Shown piece after piece: positions 17,899-32,303 of a stretch of 64,000 bases of DNA. The notes beneath the pieces are model-generated. The model was not told the DNA's origin. It saw only the letters and a list, made by a program, of their open reading frames with translations, and did not search any database. Location of the stretch: the NCBI RefSeq assembly GCF_000527695.1, contig NZ_ATSX01000001.1, positions 62,001 to 126,000 on the forward strand. The letters are read 5' to 3'. Position numbers and translations under genes: made by a program. Position 1 is the first letter of the stretch. Every line of letters begins with the position of its first letter. Origin of the DNA: Commensalibacter papalotli (ex Servin-Garciduenas et al. 2014). Its GTDB lineage: Bacteria > Pseudomonadota > Alphaproteobacteria > Acetobacterales > Acetobacteraceae.

Positions 17899-19148
17899 TG
17901 GCCGGTTTTTCAAAGAAAATAAAAACAGTTTTTGCGATAATTGCTATTGGTGCTGTGATTTATACAGGCTTAGAGATTATTCAACGCCAGCATCATGTGC
18001 ATGAATTGACCAAAGAGTCCAAAGAGGCTTCAATACCTAGTGTGCAATATGTTACTCCACAAACAGGTCCGACGGTGCGTAATTTAACCCTGCCTGGGAA
18101 TGTAACGGCTTGGTATCAAGCCCCTATTTATGCGCAGGTATCAGGATATGTGCAACAATGGCATAAAGATTTTGGCGCAGATGTAAAAGCTGGAGACATA
18201 CTTGCAACCATTGATACTCCAGGCCTTGATGCCGAATATGCAGCAGCCAAAGCGAACCTTAAAGTTGCTCAGACTAAATACCAACTGGCCAAAGTTACCG
18301 CACAGCGGTGGAAAGCGCTTTCTGGAACAAAAGCTGTTTCACAACAAGAGGTTGATGTGCAGGCAGCTAATGCCAAGGTGCAAGATGCTTTGGTTGATGC
18401 GGCAGAACATGAAGTTGCACGTTATGCAGCTTTACAGGCCTTCAAAAGTATCCGAGCCCCTTTTAATGGTGTGGTAACTTCACGTCTGACGGATATTGGA
18501 GATTTTGTAAACGATAATGGTGATTTAAGTCGGCATGGCAAGGCCACCGAACTATTTACAGTTGCAGATATTCAACGTTTGCGCGTTTTTGTTGATGTGC
18601 CTCAAGATTATGCATCAATTTTGAAACCAGAGTTAAAGGCTGAACTCAGTGCTATTCAATATCCAGGAAAAATATTTAAAGCTAATTATTTAACATCTGC
18701 TCGTGCTTTCAATACGGCGACAAGAACAGTTACAACAGAGTTGACCGTTGATAATGCCTCCCATTTATTATGGCCAGGAACATTTGTGAATGTTCATTTT
18801 GTTGCCCCAGCTGATCCTAATATTCTTATTTTACCGCAACAAGCATTAATTTTTAGGGCTCAGGGAATGCAGGTTGCGGTGGTTGGCCCTGATAATCGCG
18901 TTAGAATGCATAATGTGCAATTAGGAAATAATTTGGGTAAATCGGTGCAAATTCTATCGGGGATTACCAAAACAGATCGCATTGTGAATAATCCCTCAGC
19001 AGGGTTAATGGATGGGCAATTGGTAAAGTTGGTTGACAGCACACCTGGGTATAATGATGATTTTCAGAATACTGAGCAACCGACATTAAAACATGAAAAT
19101 GATTCTTTAAAGAAAAATGCCGTGCAGCCAGTTGAGGTGCAACAATAA
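17898..19148 (+). CDS. RND efflux periplasmic adaptor (membrane fusion protein)
   Basis: This 416-aa HlyD/MFP-family protein links the permease to the outer-membrane factor. It has an N-terminal membrane anchor (about residues 10-26), a biotinyl-lipoyl-like half with 'APIYAQVSGYVQQWHKDFGADVKAGD', a coiled-coil hairpin (about 110-175, Ala/Lys/Gln-rich), a return half with 'IRAPFNGVVTSRLTDIGDFV', and a beta-barrel domain. The frame is open from 17850, but the ATG at 17898 is chosen because it overlaps the permease stop by one base and gives a normal N-terminus. The C-terminal tail is polar. Confidence 0.93.
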   Translation: MAGFSKKIKTVFAIIAIGAVIYTGLEIIQRQHHVHELTKESKEASIPSVQYVTPQTGPTVRNLTLPGNVTAWYQAPIYAQVSGYVQQWHKDFGADVKAGDILATIDTPGLDAEYAAAKANLKVAQTKYQLAKVTAQRWKALSGTKAVSQQEVDVQAANAKVQDALVDAAEHEVARYAALQAFKSIRAPFNGVVTSRLTDIGDFVNDNGDLSRHGKATELFTVADIQRLRVFVDVPQDYASILKPELKAELSAIQYPGKIFKANYLTSARAFNTATRTVTTELTVDNASHLLWPGTFVNVHFVAPADPNILILPQQALIFRAQGMQVAVVGPDNRVRMHNVQLGNNLGKSVQILSGITKTDRIVNNPSAGLMDGQLVKLVDSTPGYNDDFQNTEQPTLKHENDSLKKNAVQPVEVQQ

Positions 19149-20659
19149 TGTTAATTCATGCCAAGGTGCAATTCACTCGATCTATTGTCGGTTTAATTTC
19201 TGGTTTATTCTTGTTAAGCGCTTGCGATTTAGCCCCAGAATATAAACAACCTAAATATGCTTTGCCTGATACGTGGCAGGGCACAGCACCTTTTTATGTT
19301 GCACAACCTGCTGATCAAATACCCAAAGGGGAATGGTGGACTGTATTTAATGACCCTATTTTAAATCAGTTAGAAGATCAGCTTAATAAGAGTAATCCAG
19401 ATCTTAAAGCTGCAGCAGAAACGTTTATGCAAAGTAGAGCTTTGTTAAGTGAGGTTAAATCACAGTTATACCCTAATCTTAGCCTTGAGGCAGGGGGAGG
19501 AAAGTATAAACAGTCTCACAACCGTTTATTTCGAAGCGCTACCAGTAATGGTCCCATCACAGAGAATAATGCTCAATATCAAGCTTCTGCAATGTGGGAA
19601 GTGGATTTGTGGGGAAGAATTCGCAACCAGATAAAAATGCAACGTAGCTTGGCTCAAGTTAGTGCTGCTGATTATGAAGCCGCAAAGTTAAGTTTACAAG
19701 CAGAGTTAGCGCGCAATTATATGATTTTACGAGGCTATGATGCGCAAAATGAAGTTTTAAAAGATTCCATTAAATATTTTGAAGCAGCTGTCGATGTAAC
19801 TCGTATGCGAGAAATGGGAGCAATTGCCGCAGGCATAGATGTGTCAAGGGCCGAAAATCAGTTGGAAATGACCAAGGCGCAACAAACTGATGTACAAGCT
19901 CAACGTGATATTACAGAGCATGCGATTGCAGTATTAGTTAATGAGTTTCCTATGGGATTTCATATTGCTCCTGTAAGATCAAACGATGTAATGCGAGTTC
20001 CTAATGTGCCTTTGGGGGTTCCGTCGGCTTTATTACAACGTCGCCCTGATATTGCCAGCGCCGAGCGTCAAATGGCAGCAGCTAATCGCGCGATTGGTGT
20101 GTCAAAAGCAGCTTTTTACCCTGATATTACCATTAATGCCTTAAGCGGTTTTGAGGATAGTGGTTTTGGGCTTGCAAATTTACCCAATAGTATGTGGTCA
20201 GCTGCAGTAAAAGCTACTTTACCATTATTCCAAGGAGGATTACGTAGAGCAACATTGCAAAGAAATTGGTCTCAATACCGTCAAACTAGAGACAATTATC
20301 GCTCTGTTGTACTAAATGGGTTTAAAGAAGTTGCAGATAATTTAACCCTTACTCAAAAAATGTTGCAAAAACAAAAAGAAAATAAAGCAGCATCTGAAGC
20401 CGCGTTGCGCACGCAGGGGATGGCGATGTCTTTATATACAGGTGGCCTTACGAATTATCTAGATGTTGTTACCGCACAGACTGCTGCATTAAGTGCTCAA
20501 ATTGCTGAAGTGGAAAGTAAAACTAGATTAATGCAAGCATCTGTTGGTCTTATTACCGCTTTAGGTGGTGGATGGGATGCTCAAGAGCTGCCACACAAAA
20601 AATTGGAATCGATTGGTGTGTTTCAATATAGCGGTTTAGGATATAATCTGGATAAGTAG
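19148..20659 (+). CDS. Outer-membrane efflux factor, NodT/OprM type lipoprotein
   Basis: This 503-aa TolC-like channel completes the tripartite pump. A lipobox 'LSAC' with Cys26 predicts lipid anchoring, as in OprM. 'EWWTVFNDPILNQLEDQL' near the start, 'WEVDLWGRIRNQ' and 'LLQRRPDIASAERQMAAANRAIGVSKAAFYP' are typical of the NodT family, and a repeated half follows. Its ATG overlaps the adaptor's stop by one base. The next gene is rplK after 204 bp; no terminator-like hairpin with a T run was seen between them. Confidence 0.94.
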   Translation: MLIHAKVQFTRSIVGLISGLFLLSACDLAPEYKQPKYALPDTWQGTAPFYVAQPADQIPKGEWWTVFNDPILNQLEDQLNKSNPDLKAAAETFMQSRALLSEVKSQLYPNLSLEAGGGKYKQSHNRLFRSATSNGPITENNAQYQASAMWEVDLWGRIRNQIKMQRSLAQVSAADYEAAKLSLQAELARNYMILRGYDAQNEVLKDSIKYFEAAVDVTRMREMGAIAAGIDVSRAENQLEMTKAQQTDVQAQRDITEHAIAVLVNEFPMGFHIAPVRSNDVMRVPNVPLGVPSALLQRRPDIASAERQMAAANRAIGVSKAAFYPDITINALSGFEDSGFGLANLPNSMWSAAVKATLPLFQGGLRRATLQRNWSQYRQTRDNYRSVVLNGFKEVADNLTLTQKMLQKQKENKAASEAALRTQGMAMSLYTGGLTNYLDVVTAQTAALSAQIAEVESKTRLMQASVGLITALGGGWDAQELPHKKLESIGVFQYSGLGYNLDK

Positions 20660-20725
20660 TAAAGATGTTGATGTGTTATTGTTTAGATTATTAAGGTATT
20701 ATTTGAGTATTATAAAAATAAAATC

Positions 20726-20863
20726 TTGACAAAAATCTAAAAAAATAAGAAAAATGCAAGTTCTCATCGGAACGCGGGAGATGAATTGCAAGGAGAAATT
20801 TGTTTTCCTTGTGGTTTTCGTGTGAACCGCGGTCTGGGTAGATTTTATTAAGGAGACCCGGAT
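20726..20863 (+). promoter_or_regulatory. rplK leader: candidate -35 and stem-loops covering the ribosome-binding site
   Basis: TTGACA at 20726-20731 is a perfect -35, but the -10 is unclear in the A-rich run that follows. The leader has a hairpin at 20789-20811 (CAAGGA/TCCTTG), and GGTCT at 20831-20835 can pair with AGACC at 20854-20858, which overlaps the AGGAGA ribosome-binding site of rplK. In E. coli, L1 represses the rplK-rplA message by binding its leader; a similar control is possible here but not shown. No secE, nusG or tRNA lies in this gap. Confidence 0.4.
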
Positions 20864-21298
20864 ATGGCCAAAAAGATTGTTGGCTACATTAAGTTACAAA
20901 TTCCTGCGGGGAAGGCGAATCCATCCCCACCAGTTGGTCCAGCGTTGGGTCAACGTGGTTTGAATATTATGCAATTCTGTAAAGAATTCAATGCTGCGAC
21001 ACAAAACCTAGAGCCAGGAATGCCAATTCCTGTTGTGATCACAGCATATGCAGATCGTACATTCAGCTTTATCACAAAAACACCACCTAATACTTATTTC
21101 TTGCTTAAAGCAGCTAAAGTATCAAAAGGCGCAGCTGTAATTGGTAAAGGTGCAACTGTTGGTACCGTTAAAATAAGTCAATTGCGTGAAATCGCTGCTG
21201 AAAAAATGAAAGACATGAATGCGAATGATGTCGATGGCGCAGTTCGTATGTTGGTTGGTTCAGCGCGTTCAATGGGCATTAAAGTAGAGGAGTCTTAA
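20864..21298 (+). CDS. rplK: 50S ribosomal protein L11
   Basis: L11 forms the base of the L7/L12 stalk on the 23S GTPase-associated centre and takes part in factor binding and stringent-response signalling. The 144-aa sequence has the conserved proline-rich N-terminal part '[20 protein letters not shown]' (about residues 18-37) and the C-terminal RNA-binding domain '[20 protein letters not shown]'. Start at ATG with AGGAGA upstream. It is separated by 3 bp from rplA. The usual upstream partners secE and nusG are missing here. Confidence 0.98.
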   Translation: MAKKIVGYIKLQIPAGKANPSPPVGPALGQRGLNIMQFCKEFNAATQNLEPGMPIPVVITAYADRTFSFITKTPPNTYFLLKAAKVSKGAAVIGKGATVGTVKISQLREIAAEKMKDMNANDVDGAVRMLVGSARSMGIKVEES

Positions 21299-21301
21299 GA
21301 C

Positions 21302-21997
21302 ATGGCTAAAAATAAACGTCTTGCTGCGGCTCATGCTACTTTAGAACGCAATAAAGTATACACATTACAAGAAGCGATTGCTCTTGTTGTTGGTAATGCT
21401 AAAGCTAAATTTGATGAAACGATTGAAATTGCAATTAACTTGGGTGTAGATCCTCGTTATGCAGATCAAATGGTTCGTGGTTTAATGTCTCTTCCTCATG
21501 GTACTGGTAAAACATTACGCGTTGGTGTTTTTGCTCGTGGTGCGAAAGCTGAAGAAGCAAAAGCAGCTGGTGCTGATGTTGTTGGTGATGAAGATCTAGC
21601 AGAAAAAATCCAGGCTGGTGAAATTAATTTCGATCGTTGTATTGCAACACCAGATATGATGGCCCTCGTAGGTCGTTTGGGTAAGGTGCTTGGTCCGCGT
21701 GGTTTGATGCCAAACCCTAAATTGGGAACGGTGACCATGGATGTTAAAGGTGCAGTCACTGCAGCTAAGTCAGGTCAGGTAGAATATCGTGCTGAAAAAG
21801 GCGGTGTTGTGCATGCTGGTATTGGTAAAGCATCTTTTAGCTCAACAAATTTACTTGAAAATATCCGTGCATTTGTTGATGTTGTGCAAAAAGCTCGCCC
21901 AACAGGTGTAAAAGGCGCATATATGAAAAAGATTTATCTTTCTTCAACAATGGGCCCTGGAATTGAAATTGATATTGCTAGCGTTAATGCTGGTTAA
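21302..21997 (+). CDS. rplA: 50S ribosomal protein L1
   Basis: L1 builds the mobile L1 stalk at the E site and in many bacteria represses its own operon. The 231-aa sequence contains the hallmark '[20 protein letters not shown]' at residues 124-143 and '[20 protein letters not shown]'. It is followed by a perfect hairpin and then by the L10 leader, so rplK-rplA and rplJ-rplL are probably separable transcripts. Confidence 0.98.
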   Translation: MAKNKRLAAAHATLERNKVYTLQEAIALVVGNAKAKFDETIEIAINLGVDPRYADQMVRGLMSLPHGTGKTLRVGVFARGAKAEEAKAAGADVVGDEDLAEKIQAGEINFDRCIATPDMMALVGRLGKVLGPRGLMPNPKLGTVTMDVKGAVTAAKSGQVEYRAEKGGVVHAGIGKASFSSTNLLENIRAFVDVVQKARPTGVKGAYMKKIYLSSTMGPGIEIDIASVNAG

Positions 21998-22013
21998 TAT
22001 GATATAGAGTTAT

Positions 22014-22040
22014 CATTACCTTGTAAAATACAAGGTAATG
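22014..22040 (+). terminator. Hairpin at the end of rplK-rplA
   Basis: CATTACCTTGTA (22014-22025) pairs perfectly with TACAAGGTAATG (22029-22040) across an AAA loop, 12 bp in all, 16 bases after the rplA stop. No T run follows, so it may act as a 3' end stabiliser or processing site. A second stem (22048-22055 with 22060-22067) follows directly. Confidence 0.5.
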
Positions 22041-22070
22041 AATATATAGAGTAAAGAAATTTACTCTGAA

Positions 22071-22192
22071 CCTGTCCAAGACCGTACGTGACTGAAGTTT
22101 TAAAAGTTTTATTACTGCGAACGGGAGGCGGGACTAGTATATTTTAGATTTTTTAATCTGTTTATATGCTGGTGTTACCGTTTTAGGACAGG
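22071..22192 (+). ncRNA. L10 (rplJ) leader RNA
   Basis: The 5' arm CCTGTCC (22071-22077) pairs exactly with GGACAGG (22186-22192), closing a structured region of about 120 nt. Inside are the conserved-looking strings 'AAGACCGTACGTGACTG' and 'GCGAACGGGAGGCGGGAC', very like the ribosomal protein L10 leader of alphaproteobacteria that binds L10-(L7/L12)4 and represses rplJ translation. It ends about 80 bases before the rplJ start. A further stem at 22199-22222 lies between. Confidence 0.75.
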
Positions 22193-22272
22193 CGAACCGG
22201 ATTGTAATTTAAAATACAATCTAAATGGCAACCTGAAAAGTCACTATTGACTGATCAAAATGGAGACGGGAT

Positions 22273-22791
22273 TTGGACCGCACGGAAAAACGAGCGTTTG
22301 TTGCTTCCATGGCATCTGTTTTCGCAAATACGTCAATGCTTGTTATTACTCGTAACAAAGGATTGAATGTTGCTGCTGTTACAGATTTGCGTCGTCGTAT
22401 GCGCGCTGCTGATGCAACTTACAAAGTTGGAAAAAACCGCTTGGTCACCCTCGCCGCTAAAGGTACCCCATTCGAAGGTATTACCCCATTGTTAACTGGC
22501 CCTATTGCCCTTGCTTGGGCACAAGATCCAGTTGCAGTTGCGAAAGTAGCCGTCGAGTTCGCCAAAACCAATGATAAACTTGAAATTCTTGGTGGTAATT
22601 TAGATGGGCAAATGCTTGATGTAAATCAAGTTAAAGCTCTGGCTGAACTACCCTCATTGGATGTCTTGCGTGCACAGCTGGTTGGACTTATCTCTACACC
22701 TGCTACACGTATTGCTGGTGTTGTTCAAGCTCCTGCTGGACAATTGGCACGGGTTATTGGCGCTTATGCGGACAAAGGTGAAGCGGCTTAG
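22273..22791 (+). CDS. rplJ: 50S ribosomal protein L10
   Basis: L10 carries the L7/L12 dimers of the stalk and, with them, represses its own mRNA through the leader at 22071. The 172-aa protein starts with TTG preceded by GGAGACGGGA; this gives the usual N-terminus 'MDRTEKRAFVASM'. Landmarks are 'LVITRNKGLNVAAVTDLRRRMRAADATYKVGKNRL' (split: RNA-binding part) and the C-terminal helix 'ARVIGAYADKGE' that binds L7/L12. The alphaproteobacterial L10 commonly has such a non-ATG start. Confidence 0.97.
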   Translation: MDRTEKRAFVASMASVFANTSMLVITRNKGLNVAAVTDLRRRMRAADATYKVGKNRLVTLAAKGTPFEGITPLLTGPIALAWAQDPVAVAKVAVEFAKTNDKLEILGGNLDGQMLDVNQVKALAELPSLDVLRAQLVGLISTPATRIAGVVQAPAGQLARVIGAYADKGEAA

Positions 22792-22883
22792 GATTGACTA
22801 AGCTTTTTTATTTTTATTGATTTGCTAAATGTTTAGTAAATTTGTATTAAGACACTTAATAGTATATAAATAGGATAGATATC

Positions 22884-23252
22884 ATGGCTGATTTAGCTAA
22901 AATTGTTGACGAATTATCTGCATTAACCGTTTTGGAAGCTGCTGAGCTTTCTAAAATGTTAGAAGAAAAATGGGGCGTTTCTGCTGCTGCTCCAGTTGCT
23001 GTTGCTGCTGCTGCTGCTCCTGCTGCTGCTGCTGAAGAAAAAACAGAATTTGATGTAATTCTTGCTAAATCTGGTGACAAAAAAATTAACGTCATTAAAG
23101 AAGTTCGCGCAATTACAGGTCTTGGTTTGAAAGAAGCTAAAGATTTAGTTGAAGGCGCACCAAAAACCCTTAAAGAGGGTGTAAATAAAGATGAAGCTGA
23201 AAAAATTAAGAAGACCCTTGAAGAACAAGGTGCTACTGTCGAATTTAAATAA
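22884..23252 (+). CDS. rplL: 50S ribosomal protein L7/L12
   Basis: L7/L12 is the flexible stalk protein that recruits and stimulates translation GTPases. At 122 aa it shows the N-terminal dimerisation domain (1-33), an Ala-rich hinge at about 36-53 encoded almost entirely by GCT codons, and the C-terminal domain with '[20 protein letters not shown]'. The GCT run at 22981-23033 looks like a microsatellite but stays in frame and matches the hinge function. The start is supported by AGGA upstream. Confidence 0.98.
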   Translation: MADLAKIVDELSALTVLEAAELSKMLEEKWGVSAAAPVAVAAAAAPAAAAEEKTEFDVILAKSGDKKINVIKEVRAITGLGLKEAKDLVEGAPKTLKEGVNKDEAEKIKKTLEEQGATVEFK

Positions 23253-23312
23253 TGCTATGAATCAGACGTTTATAGGGACTTCTCTATATCGTTGGATTTA
23301 AGATTATGGTAG

Positions 23313-23437
23313 GGCGGAACCCAGGCTTTGGGGATCCGCCTGCTTGGTCGTTAAAGAGAAAGATTCTTTAACGGCTTGGATAAAGTATGATTCCCTAATG
23401 GTTTAGGGGTAGGCGTAACTCTGTTGGTTAAGAGTTA
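23313..23437 (+). promoter_or_regulatory. Four stem-loops between rplL and rpoB
   Basis: The 273-bp gap before rpoB holds four hairpins in a row: 23313-23340 (GGCGGA/TCCGCC), 23349-23373 (CGTTAAAGA/TCTTTAACG, 9 bp perfect), 23393-23408 (CCCTAA/TTAGGG) and 23416-23437 (TAACTCT/AGAGTTA). In E. coli the same gap holds a partial terminator and an RNase III site that lower rpoBC relative to rplJL. None of these has a proper T run, so processing or attenuation by another route is more likely than simple termination. Confidence 0.5.
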
Positions 23438-23525
23438 TATTTAGTTATCATTAGCCAATTACTTGTTTTGATTTAGTTTGAAATAGCAAGTATATTTGGC
23501 AACAAGCGATGGGGCACAATACACG

Positions 23526-26500
23526 ATGAACGCGGTAAGCAAATCGTTCACGGGACGCAAGCGCATTCGCAAAACTTTTGGACGGATTCCAGAAATCGCA
23601 CCGATGCCAAATCTTATTGATGTGCAAAGGGCGAGTTATGAGGCTTTTTTACAACGTGATGTAAAGCCAGAGAACCGTACATTAATTGGGTTGGAAGAGG
23701 TATTTCGTTCGGTTTTTCCAATCAATGATTTTGCAGGTAATGGCCGTCTCGAATTTGTAAATTACGAATTTGAAGAACCGAAATATGATGTTGAGGAATG
23801 TCTTCAGCGTGGATTGACCTATGCGGCACCCTTAAAAGTTGTCCTTCGTTTGATTGTTTGGGACATTGACGAAGATACAGGGTCACGTTCAATTCGTGAT
23901 ATTAAAGAGCAACCCGTTTATATGGGTGACATGCCTTTAATGACCGAAAATGGTACCTTTATCGTAAATGGTACAGAGCGCGTCATCGTATCACAAATGC
24001 ACCGCAGTCCAGGTGTGTTTTTTGATCATGATGGTGGTAAGACGCATTCTTCTGGTAAGTTCTTATTTACAGCAAGAATTATTCCTTATCGTGGTTCATG
24101 GTTGGATTTTGAATTTGATAGTAAAGATTTAATTTACGTTCGTATTGATCGTAAAAGAAAATTCCCAATTACAACGTTGTTGTATGCTTTAGAAGGTGAA
24201 AATTCTATTGCTCTGCGTGATGCAAAAGCAAAAGAAGGTGGGGATATAGATTCCATTCCAATGCGTGGAATGGACGATGATGAAATTCTTTCTTATTTTT
24301 ATAATACCATCTCTTTTAAAAAGATTGATGGTGGTTGGGCGCGTGCATTTGAACCTGATGCATTTCGTAATATGAAATTGTTAGCACCTCTAGTTGATGC
24401 TGATACAGGTGAAGTTGTAGCCGATGTTAATGTGAAGTTGACAGCACGAACAGTTCGCAAGATTGCTGAAAAAACTAAAAGTGTTTTAGTTCGTAGAGAA
24501 GAGCTATTAGGTCGTTATTTTGCTCATGATTTGGTTAATGAAAATACCGGTGAAATTTACGCTGAGGCTGGTGAAGAGCTCACAGAAGCCACATTAGACA
24601 GATTCGAAGAATTGGGATTGGATGAAATTCCAACATTGGCTGTTGACAATGCAACAGGACCTTGGATTAGAAACACATTAATTACAGATAAAAATACCTC
24701 CAGAGACGATGCTTTGGTTGATATTTATCGTGTTATGCGCCCTGGTGAGCCGCCAACTGCTGAAACTGCAGAATCTTTATTACGCGGTCTATTTTTTGAT
24801 TATGACCGTTATGATTTGTCAGCTGTTGGTCGTGTTAAAATGAACATCCGTTTAGGTGTTCCAGGTGATGATACGATCCGCGTCTTGCGTAAAGTTGATA
24901 TTCTTCGTACGATTAAAATTATGTGCGAATTAAAAGATGGTCAAGGTAGTGTCGATGATATTGATAACCTTGGTAATCGTCGAGTACGTTCCGTTGGTGA
25001 ATTGATGGAAAATCAATATCGACTCGGTCTGTTGAGAATGGAACGTGCTATTCGTGAGCGTATGGGGTCAGTTGATATTGATACCGTTATGCCTCACGAC
25101 TTGATAAATGCAAAACCTGCTGTTGCTGCGGTTAGAGAATTTTTTGGTTCTTCTCAGTTGTCACAGTTTATGGATCAAACAAATCCACTGTCTGAAGTCA
25201 CCCATAAACGCCGTTTGTCAGCTTTGGGGCCAGGGGGTTTAACACGTGAACGTGCTGGGTTTGAAGTTCGTGACGTTCATCCAACGCATTATGGCCGTAT
25301 TTGCCCAATTGAAACGCCTGAAGGTCCAAATATTGGTTTGATTAACTCTTTATCTACCTATGCTAAGGTTAATAAATACGGATTTATTGAAACACCTTAT
25401 CGCTTGGTACAAGATGGTAAATTGCAAGATGGATGGAAATATCTGTCTGCAATGGAAGAAGACAAGTTAATCGTTGCTCAAGCTGATGCAAAACAAGATG
25501 CTGAAGGTAATTTGACCGATGAACTTGTTTCTGTTCGTAAGAGTGGTGACTTCCAATTGGTTAAACCTGAAGATGTAACAGCTTGTGACGTTTCACCAAA
25601 ACAATTGGTGTCTGTTGCTGCGGCACTTATTCCTTTCTTGGAAAACGATGACGCGAACCGTGCATTGATGGGTTCAAATATGCAACGTCAGGCTGTGCCT
25701 TTGATTAGATCTGATGCGCCATTGGTTGGTACTGGCATGGAAGCCGCAGTTGCGCGTGATTCTGGTGCGACGATCGTTGCTAAACGTGGTGGTGTTGTTG
25801 ATCAAATCGATGGTGCACGTATCGTTGTTCGTGCAACAGATGAAAATGGTTCGACACAAGGGGTCGATATTTATCGCTTGCGTAAATATACACGTTCTAA
25901 CCAATCTACATGTATTAACCAACGTCCACTTGTGTATGTTGGAGATCAGATTCAGGCAGGCGATATTATTGCTGATGGTCCATCAACTGAGCTTGGTGAA
26001 TTAGCACTTGGTCGTAACGTTCTGGTCGCATTTATGCCTTGGAATGGATATAACTTTGAAGATTCAATTCTAATCTCTGAACGTATTGCTCGTGATGACG
26101 TGTTTACTTCAATTCATATTGAAGAATTTGAAGTTATGGCTCGTGATACCAAATTGGGCCAAGAAGAAATTACGCGTGATATTCCAAATGTTGGTGAAGA
26201 AGCGCTTCGTAATCTTGATGAAGCAGGTATCGTTTACATCGGTGCGGAAGTTAATCCTGGAGATATTTTAGTTGGTAAAATCACCCCTAAGGGTGAAAGT
26301 CCAATGACACCAGAAGAAAAACTTCTTCGTTCTATTTTTGGTGAAAAAGCTTCAGATGTTCGTGATACTTCTTTAAAACTTCCTCCTGGAACCAGTGGTA
26401 CAATTGTTGATGTTCGTGTATTCTCTCGTCGTGGTATCGACAAAGATGAACGTGCAATGGCGATTGAACGTGCAGAAATTGAACGTTTGAGTAAAGATCG

Positions 26501-27698
26501 TGATGATGAATTGGCTATTCAAGAACGCTCATTCTATAATCGTTTAAGAGAAAACTTACTTGATCAAACAGCTGGTATCGGATTCAAAGGTATTCAATCA
26601 GGAACTGTATTAACAGTCGATGTATTGTCTGAACATCCACGTGGTGCATGGCGTAATATTGTTGTTGCTGATGATGCAGTAATGGCTAATATCGAAGCTG
26701 TTAAGCGTGACTTTGATCGTGAAGTTGCCGGTGTTCAAGCGCGTTTCAATAACAAAGTTGAAAAATTACAACGTGGTGATGAGCTTCCTCCTGGCGTGAT
26801 GAAAATGGTTAAAGTTTTCATCGCGGTAAAGCGTAAATTACAACCAGGGGATAAGATGGCGGGTCGTCATGGTAACAAAGGGGTTGTATCCCGTGTTGTT
26901 CCTGTTGAAGATATGCCATTCCTTGAAGATGGAACTTCTGTTGATCTTGTGTTGAACCCACTGGGTGTGCCTTCACGTATGAACGTAGGTCAGATTTTAG
27001 AAACACATTTAGGTTGGGCTTGTGCCAATATTGGTAAACAAGTCAGCCAAGTCGTGGATGATTATGTTCGTCAAGGTGAGAAAAAGCAGGAGCTTTTAGA
27101 TCGCTTAAGAACAATCTATGGTGAAGCAACCTATCAAGAAAAAATTGTTGATCTTTCTGATAGTGAGTTGATTGAATTCTGCAATGATATTCGCAAGGGT
27201 GTATCAATTATGACCCCTGTGTTTGACGGCGCCAGTATTCCTGATATTGAAGGAATGTTGACCCAAGCAGGATTAAATACATCTGGGCAAAGTACATTAA
27301 TTGATGGTCGTACAGGTGAAGTTTTTGAACGTCCTGTTACGGTTGGTTATATCTATATGCTTAAATTGCATCACTTGGTTGATGATAAGATCCATGCGCG
27401 CTCTATTGGTCCGTATTCCTTGGTTACGCAGCAACCATTGGGCGGTAAAGCTCAATTTGGTGGTCAGCGTTTCGGAGAGATGGAAGTTTGGGCTCTTGAG
27501 GCTTATGGTGCTGCATATACCTTACAGGAAATGTTAACGGTTAAATCCGATGACGTTTCAGGTAGAACAAAGGTTTATGAAGCGATTGTCAAAGACCAAG
27601 ATGACTTTGAAGCAGGTATTCCAGAAAGCTTTAACGTATTGATTAAAGAACTGAAATCGCTCGGTTTGAATGTTGAACTAGAACAAAGCGCTGAATAA
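23526..27698 (+). CDS. rpoB: RNA polymerase beta subunit
   Basis: RpoB forms the catalytic cleft of RNA polymerase together with RpoC. The frame is open from a TTG at 23496; I prefer the ATG at 23526 ([19 protein letters not shown]), which has GGGG about 11 bases upstream and matches the usual alphaproteobacterial N-terminus, giving 1390 aa. The rifampicin region '[16 protein letters not shown]' through '[20 protein letters not shown]' (near residues 540-575) has the sensitive-type residues, and '[15 protein letters not shown]' is the conserved active-site part. The C-terminal '[20 protein letters not shown]' is intact. rpoC follows after 83 bp. Confidence 0.97.
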   Translation: MNAVSKSFTGRKRIRKTFGRIPEIAPMPNLIDVQRASYEAFLQRDVKPENRTLIGLEEVFRSVFPINDFAGNGRLEFVNYEFEEPKYDVEECLQRGLTYAAPLKVVLRLIVWDIDEDTGSRSIRDIKEQPVYMGDMPLMTENGTFIVNGTERVIVSQMHRSPGVFFDHDGGKTHSSGKFLFTARIIPYRGSWLDFEFDSKDLIYVRIDRKRKFPITTLLYALEGENSIALRDAKAKEGGDIDSIPMRGMDDDEILSYFYNTISFKKIDGGWARAFEPDAFRNMKLLAPLVDADTGEVVADVNVKLTARTVRKIAEKTKSVLVRREELLGRYFAHDLVNENTGEIYAEAGEELTEATLDRFEELGLDEIPTLAVDNATGPWIRNTLITDKNTSRDDALVDIYRVMRPGEPPTAETAESLLRGLFFDYDRYDLSAVGRVKMNIRLGVPGDDTIRVLRKVDILRTIKIMCELKDGQGSVDDIDNLGNRRVRSVGELMENQYRLGLLRMERAIRERMGSVDIDTVMPHDLINAKPAVAAVREFFGSSQLSQFMDQTNPLSEVTHKRRLSALGPGGLTRERAGFEVRDVHPTHYGRICPIETPEGPNIGLINSLSTYAKVNKYGFIETPYRLVQDGKLQDGWKYLSAMEEDKLIVAQADAKQDAEGNLTDELVSVRKSGDFQLVKPEDVTACDVSPKQLVSVAAALIPFLENDDANRALMGSNMQRQAVPLIRSDAPLVGTGMEAAVARDSGATIVAKRGGVVDQIDGARIVVRATDENGSTQGVDIYRLRKYTRSNQSTCINQRPLVYVGDQIQAGDIIADGPSTELGELALGRNVLVAFMPWNGYNFEDSILISERIARDDVFTSIHIEEFEVMARDTKLGQEEITRDIPNVGEEALRNLDEAGIVYIGAEVNPGDILVGKITPKGESPMTPEEKLLRSIFGEKASDVRDTSLKLPPGTSGTIVDVRVFSRRGIDKDERAMAIERAEIERLSKDRDDELAIQERSFYNRLRENLLDQTAGIGFKGIQSGTVLTVDVLSEHPRGAWRNIVVADDAVMANIEAVKRDFDREVAGVQARFNNKVEKLQRGDELPPGVMKMVKVFIAVKRKLQPGDKMAGRHGNKGVVSRVVPVEDMPFLEDGTSVDLVLNPLGVPSRMNVGQILETHLGWACANIGKQVSQVVDDYVRQGEKKQELLDRLRTIYGEATYQEKIVDLSDSELIEFCNDIRKGVSIMTPVFDGASIPDIEGMLTQAGLNTSGQSTLIDGRTGEVFERPVTVGYIYMLKLHHLVDDKIHARSIGPYSLVTQQPLGGKAQFGGQRFGEMEVWALEAYGAAYTLQEMLTVKSDDVSGRTKVYEAIVKDQDDFEAGIPESFNVLIKELKSLGLNVELEQSAE

Positions 27699-27781
27699 GC
27701 AATTTAATTTAGTTTGTAAGTATTTTTATTAAAGAGGTGCTGTGTTAATGGCACCTCAATCCCCCAAAGGGTTTATGGCGA

Positions 27782-32014
<4,233 letters not shown>

Positions 32015-32063
32015 CATAATCTATAAAATAGGTTATTAAGGAACGATTCTATTAATTTCATAT

Positions 32064-32156
32064 TTGTTGGATGAGGGGATTCTCTTATCCAACAAATTAA
32101 AATACGGGTTATTTCCGTCTTTTGGCGGAAATAAAATGCTTTGTTTCTAACAAAGC
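32064..32156 (+). terminator. Three hairpins after rpoC
   Basis: Three stem-loops lie in a row: 32064-32095 (TTGTTGGAT/ATCCAACAA plus inner pairs), 32109-32134 (TTATTTCCG/CGGAAATAA, 9 bp perfect) and 32138-32156 (GCTTTGTT/AACAAAGC, 8 bp, 3-base loop). None is followed by a strong T run. Together they probably mark the 3' end of the rpoBC transcript and block readthrough or decay. Confidence 0.5.
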
Positions 32157-32273
32157 CTTTGATAATTTGCCGTCTTTAAAGATAATTTTTTTATCTTGCA
32201 AATTTTAAAGGTTTGTGTTAGATAAAGCATCATTGTTCGTTGAATTAAATGTATTTTTTATAAAAATAAAGTT

Positions 32274-32303
32274 TTGAGAAAAAACTTTTCAATTTTTTAT
32301 ATT
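32274..32303 (+). promoter_or_regulatory. Candidate promoter of the rpsL-rpsG-tuf operon
   Basis: TTGAGA at 32274-32279 and TATATT at 32298-32303 are 18 bases apart, about 120 bp before rpsL. The -10 lies in the first copy of an exact 14-bp repeat. A position this far upstream leaves a leader long enough for S7- or S12-type control. Confidence 0.4.

Noticed and set aside
22981-23033. GCT repeat as a phase-variable microsatellite
   Set aside because: It encodes the normal Ala-rich L7/L12 hinge, and length changes of whole codons would not switch the gene off.
22856-23095. Ala-rich minus-strand frame opposite rplL
   Set aside because: It is the mirror of the GCT-rich hinge of L7/L12; the repeat makes open frames on both strands.
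23496-23525. TTG start extending rpoB by 10 codons
   Set aside because: The upstream sequence has no ribosome-binding site, and the ATG at 23526 gives the expected N-terminus.
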